From NCBI GenBank assembly GCA_023053685.1, contig JALIGW010000001.1, positions 69,603,240-69,667,239 on the forward strand: 64,000 nt of DNA. Direction: 5' to 3'. Position 1 is the stretch's first letter, and each line of letters begins with the position of its first letter. The notes under the pieces were generated by a model. It was not told the DNA's origin. It saw only the letters and a program-made list of their open reading frames with translations, and did no database searches. Shown here piece by piece: positions 60,187-64,000 of this stretch. Position numbers and translations under genes: made by a program. The stretch is from Diadophis punctatus similis. Taxonomy: Eukaryota; Chordata; Lepidosauria; Squamata; Dipsadidae.

Positions 60187-60663
60187 AACAATTAATTTGC
60201 TATGGATTGACAGGTAGATTTTAAAAATTATTACTGCCTTCAGTCAAATTGCTGTCTCATTCTATTTTTTAAAAAAACCACAAATATACCACTTATGTAT
60301 GCAATTTCCTACTTTTAGAGCATACTTCTGATTGAAATAAATCAAGATATTGTCATCTTGCATTGGGAAAAATATTTTGAATGAAATAAAATTACTATTG
60401 TTACTGTAAGACACTTAACTGATTTTCTATTTACCATCTCTTTACACATCTGTTTTGTCCTAAGATTTTGCTTTTTCATTTACATAATATTTGTATAATT
60501 TGGCAATATCAACCTAGTGTTGAGAAGTTCTGTCAAAAAATAAACTAGGATATCTTGTCTTTTTGGAGTTTGAAATGTTCACACTGCCAAGTTGATTCTA
60601 GATTGCTTAAAGATGTTGGCACATGATAATCCTCACACTTTAATATATTTCCTCTTTTTAAAG

Positions 60664-60800
60664 ATGTTGATGAATTAAGTGAAGACATGAAAGAAGGTCT
60701 CCGGCATCTTGCTAAGACTCTGCAGCTGTATTTGAAGGTGGAAACCCAAGATGTTTCTCAGCTTTTGCCGGCCTTAGATATTTTTCAGATCTTTGCAAAA
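60664..60800 (+). CDS. SMYD3: SMYD3 coding exon 5 (last in window)
   Basis: The exon completes codon 128 (Asn) and encodes VDELSEDMKEGLRHLAKTLQ, then VSQLLPALDIFQIFAK to codon 173. It matches the human NINKLTEDRKEGLRQL and ASQLPPAFDLFEAFAK segments, the region just before the catalytic ICNSFT part of the SET domain. The acceptor is 'ctttttaaag' and the donor is GTAAGT at 60801. The next exon, with the NHSC SET motif, is not in the window. Confidence 0.95.
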
Positions 60801-63740
60801 GTAAGTGTTAAAAGAGATTTCTGAAAATTCTGAAAATATGTAGTCACTATTCATATTTTTGTGCTTTCATGTTCTTTGAAAGAGCTATTTTAAACCGTAA
60901 TACACTGCCAGATATCGGACTGAGTGAACAGTAAATTTATTTACCACTTCAGCAATTACAGATTCCCCTCTCAAGGTCAATATCTTTTTTTCTAATAGAA
61001 ACAATCAGCATATTAAAAAAAAAGAACTATGACAAATTACATAATGCTAATATTGAAAAGTAACACAAGATTTTAAAATTAAAAACGTTTATATGTTGCT
61101 TCTGAAAAAATTGCTTATGCATTCTTTTTGTTTGAAATTGGTATCTCTATTGAAAAAATAATTTATCACAATGTATATTTAATGCTTACTCACTCTGATG
61201 TATGCCTTGTTACTTGACTTATTTGTTACCCAGCATTAGAAATTTAATTATTTTTTTCATCCTGATGTAAATGTCAAGGGAGGTTAATAATGTTCTACTG
61301 CATTTATTTGCAGTATTTGCTTTAGATAACTGAAAGGGTGACTACATGGGATAATTTTGTAATTTGCTATAGCAAAATATTACAGCTATAATCCACTGTA
61401 AAGTGACTTTATTTTGAGCTTTGTTTTTTTACCATTTTCTGCAAATCTAGTTGCTAATTTGCATGGTTTGTGGATCCATCATGATCCACATGAGAAGTTT
61501 GTAAGTTCAGCTGACTCAATTTCAGATTTCTAATTTCTTCATCTAGTATACTTGCTTTTTAAAATGGTTATGTAGTTTTAAATAATTTGTTGATTACATT
61601 TTTTTTTGCTGTATGAATGAATGGATGTGTTTGAGTTTGGCTATAACATAGTGCTTTATAGGATAAATGTTATCTGCTATTTTAATACATTATTGCTTTT
61701 TGTGGGATAAACATTAATTTTAAAAATTGTTCCAAATCGGTGTCCTTGGTCTTGCTATAAAAATAAGAAGGAAAAGCTCAGAATAAGAGAATTAAAAAAA
61801 AAAATTAGTGTCTGAATTAAAGCCATTAAATATGTCTTCCTGTGTGACAAATACAATATTACTACACTAATTGTATATTATGAAGGACATAAAATTGTCA
61901 TAATCTATAAACTATATTTAGTTCTTTGGATAGATTTTGTATATATTTATTTGTATTTATTTATGGTATAATATTGAGTAAACAAATAATTTTAAATACT
62001 ATTGTATATCAACTTTTGGATAATTAATGGTAATTAATATGTCTATTAATCTCATATGCATGAATCTCTGTGTAGTAAACGGTTAAAACAATATAAAAAC
62101 ATAGTAAAAAGTAACAAAAATAAAAAATAACAAAAATAGTGTAAAATAATATGTGAACTTTCCTTTAATGCAACTATGATCAAGAAATGCTCCCTCCATT
62201 GTTACGTTCGATATAGTTGTATTTAGAAATACACTGTTATTGTAGTCATTTATTTTGTTGCTAATAATGACCATCTGCTTGGAAGCTTTAGATTCAATAT
62301 TATGGTACAATATCCTACCATTCATTAACAATTTATTAACTTTTAATAGACAGATAGAAAATTATTTGCAAATAATCTTGTGTGAGAGAAAGGATTCTGA
62401 AATATTTTCGATGGCTTTCAATTACGCTAAATGGAAAGCAGATGTGGCCAAAAATATTATTACCTCCATTTCCCCCCAAAGAATCCCATTTTGTTGAAAT
62501 AAATTGAAACTGGCCCAAATAATTCTTGGTAGAGAAGTATTGGCTGCGTCTATAAGTTACCACAGAATAAAACAAAACTATTGTAAAAAAATAATAATCA
62601 GGTGTTCTGTGTTCTTTTCTGTATATTTCCTAGGCACGGGATACTTATTCTACATTTGAATGCCATTCTTTCATTTATGAACAGTTTTTAGTAATTTGTA
62701 TAGTAAACCGTACAAGTCAGTTACAGGCTATTTGATGTAGGTGCTTCAGGAATGAGAATAAATCTATAGCAAGATGAAAGAGAAAAATAAGCAGCCCTAT
62801 ACAAAGGTTACTAATTCCTGACATATTTTAGAAAAATATCTATCAAATAGAGATTGCAATGAATCTACTTTAACCTCCCCTTTTTCTTTCATCCTTAATA
62901 GCATCCTGTGTTTTATTATTATAAATATGCTTAGTTTTGCTGCTATACCAAAAAGGTCATTGGAAGCTCGGAATGAAACATACGAAAATGAAAGTCACAA
63001 AATAGAGTTTTATTCATGATAACATGATAATTAATAATATCCTGAAAGATATACTATCTATCTCCTGTGGAATTTAGTATTGCGGGTTGTTTGTAACAAT
63101 CAATTATGATTACACAAATTTCTTTAAATACATGTAAGCATCAGAAAAGCTAGTTAGAAAATTCCAAATAATTTGTTACTGTAAGCATTGAAAAATATCA
63201 ATAAAATGAAAGTTCAATTAAGGAGAGCTCATTGATTTTTAAGTGTAATACGGTTATAATTTCAAAGGAGTGGTACAAAAGAAAGTAAGCATTTTTAAAC
63301 TAAGAACATTATATAATGTTCAGTTAAGGAGGAGAGAAAGCAATTCATTCTATGCTCACTTCTTAGAATATAGTGATTCATAAATATATTTTACATTTTA
63401 ATTTCACTTTGGGGATTTAACAAAATTGCTGTGTGTGTACTGTATGTGTGGTATAAAAGAATAAAAGTAATTTAAAAGAATAAAACTGAAACACTAGATA
63501 TTGATTCTATTTCTCACAGCATGTACCTACATGCAGAAAATCCAGGATTTTTAGCATTTCCAAGTAAACTTGCGAAAGATGTCTGACTGAAATCCTGTCC
63601 CCGGCCATATATACATATGTACATGCTTACATCTCAAAGGTTTCATTTGTTTTTCCATCTTCACTAAACATTGTATCAAGGTAGATTCCTTTATTTTATT
63701 TGTTCAAGTTTATCACTGGGTAACTTGAAATTGGAAAGCT
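60801..63740 (+). other. SMYD3: SMYD3 intron 5 (start), nothing recognised
   Basis: About 2.9 kb of strongly AT-rich sequence. Frames of about 80 aa at 62083-62575 have no homology that I can see. Confidence 0.4.
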
Positions 63741-63747
63741 GTAGCAC

Positions 63748-63910
63748 AGCAGTCCCAAAGTTTTTGACAACAGGGACCAGTTTCATGGAAGACAATTTTT
63801 CCATGGACCGAGGAGGATAGTTTTGGTTTTGGTCACTCACCCGCAGCTCATCTCCAGTTGTGTAGCCCATTTCCTAGCAGGCCTAGGAGTTGGAAACCCC
63901 ACCGCCGCAT
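63748..63910. repeat. hAT-like repeat fragment
   Basis: 'cagtcccaaagtttttgaca' followed by accagtttcatggaagac and 'aatttttccatggaccgagg' matches a repeat type widespread in vertebrates, hAT-like by its end. The right end is not clear before the window stops. Confidence 0.45.
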
Positions 63911-64000
63911 TTATATAGCTTTTATAATTGTATATAATTTGCATTGGCTATTAGGAGGCAATATATGATCAGATTCATTCTTATTGAAACTTGTTAAATA

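Overview
This is eukaryotic, vertebrate DNA, most likely from a snake. Two nuclear genes with spliced exons sit in AT-rich DNA packed with the repeats typical of squamate genomes: CR1, L2-like, RTE-BovB, L1, R4-like and Penelope-like retroelements, tRNA-derived SINEs, and many short hAT and TA-flanked MITEs. A CR1-L3-type element with an (AATAG)n tail points to advanced snakes, because such 'Snake1' tails have been described there. The species cannot be named from this window.

Gene layout. Both genes are on the + strand. The last two coding exons of TFB2M (mitochondrial rRNA dimethyltransferase / transcription factor B2) lie at 2425-2567 and 4309-4495. After about 5.4 kb of intergenic DNA there is a small CpG-rich promoter (about 9780-9955) and then SMYD3, a SET- and MYND-domain lysine methyltransferase. 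Its first five coding exons are present: 9956-10104, 53411-53474, 54191-54298, 56828-56888 and 60664-60800. All splice phases fit and give 173 codons through the MYND zinc finger into the SET insert region; the rest of the gene lies beyond the right edge. From memory of the human map, TFB2M and SMYD3 are also adjacent and co-oriented in mammals, so this is conserved synteny. SMYD3 intron 1 is about 43.3 kb and holds most of the repeats.

Repeat layout. At 1-4.3 kb, inside TFB2M introns, there are CR1, R4-like and BovB pieces. At 6.9-7.1 kb there is a hairpin hAT MITE. Intron 1 holds a CR1 3' end (11.3-12.2 kb), a hAT MITE and a large inverted duplication (12.7-14.35 kb), an L2-like fragment (15.3-15.7 kb), a 350-bp hAT element (17.9-18.2 kb), a full-length antisense L1 with an 18-bp target-site duplication (22.1-28.4 kb), a second L2-like fragment (30.7-31.5 kb), a composite TA-flanked DNA element carrying a Tc1 remnant (32.5-34.1 kb), a second composite DNA element (36.1-37.5 kb), a 5'-truncated Penelope-like element (38.7-40.4 kb), an R4/CR1/R4 sandwich (40.8-42.3 kb) and numerous MITEs and SINEs (44.5-52.7 kb). 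Introns 2-5 hold more MITEs, SINEs, a nested Snake1-type insertion (56.1-56.7 kb) and two adjacent 188-bp palindromes (59.8-60.2 kb).

I found no undescribed gene system. The observations most worth a second look are the twin palindromes, the large inverted duplication, the structurally complete L1 with an open ORF1, the R4 duplication flanking a CR1 piece, and one unassigned exon-like reading frame at 30.3 kb.
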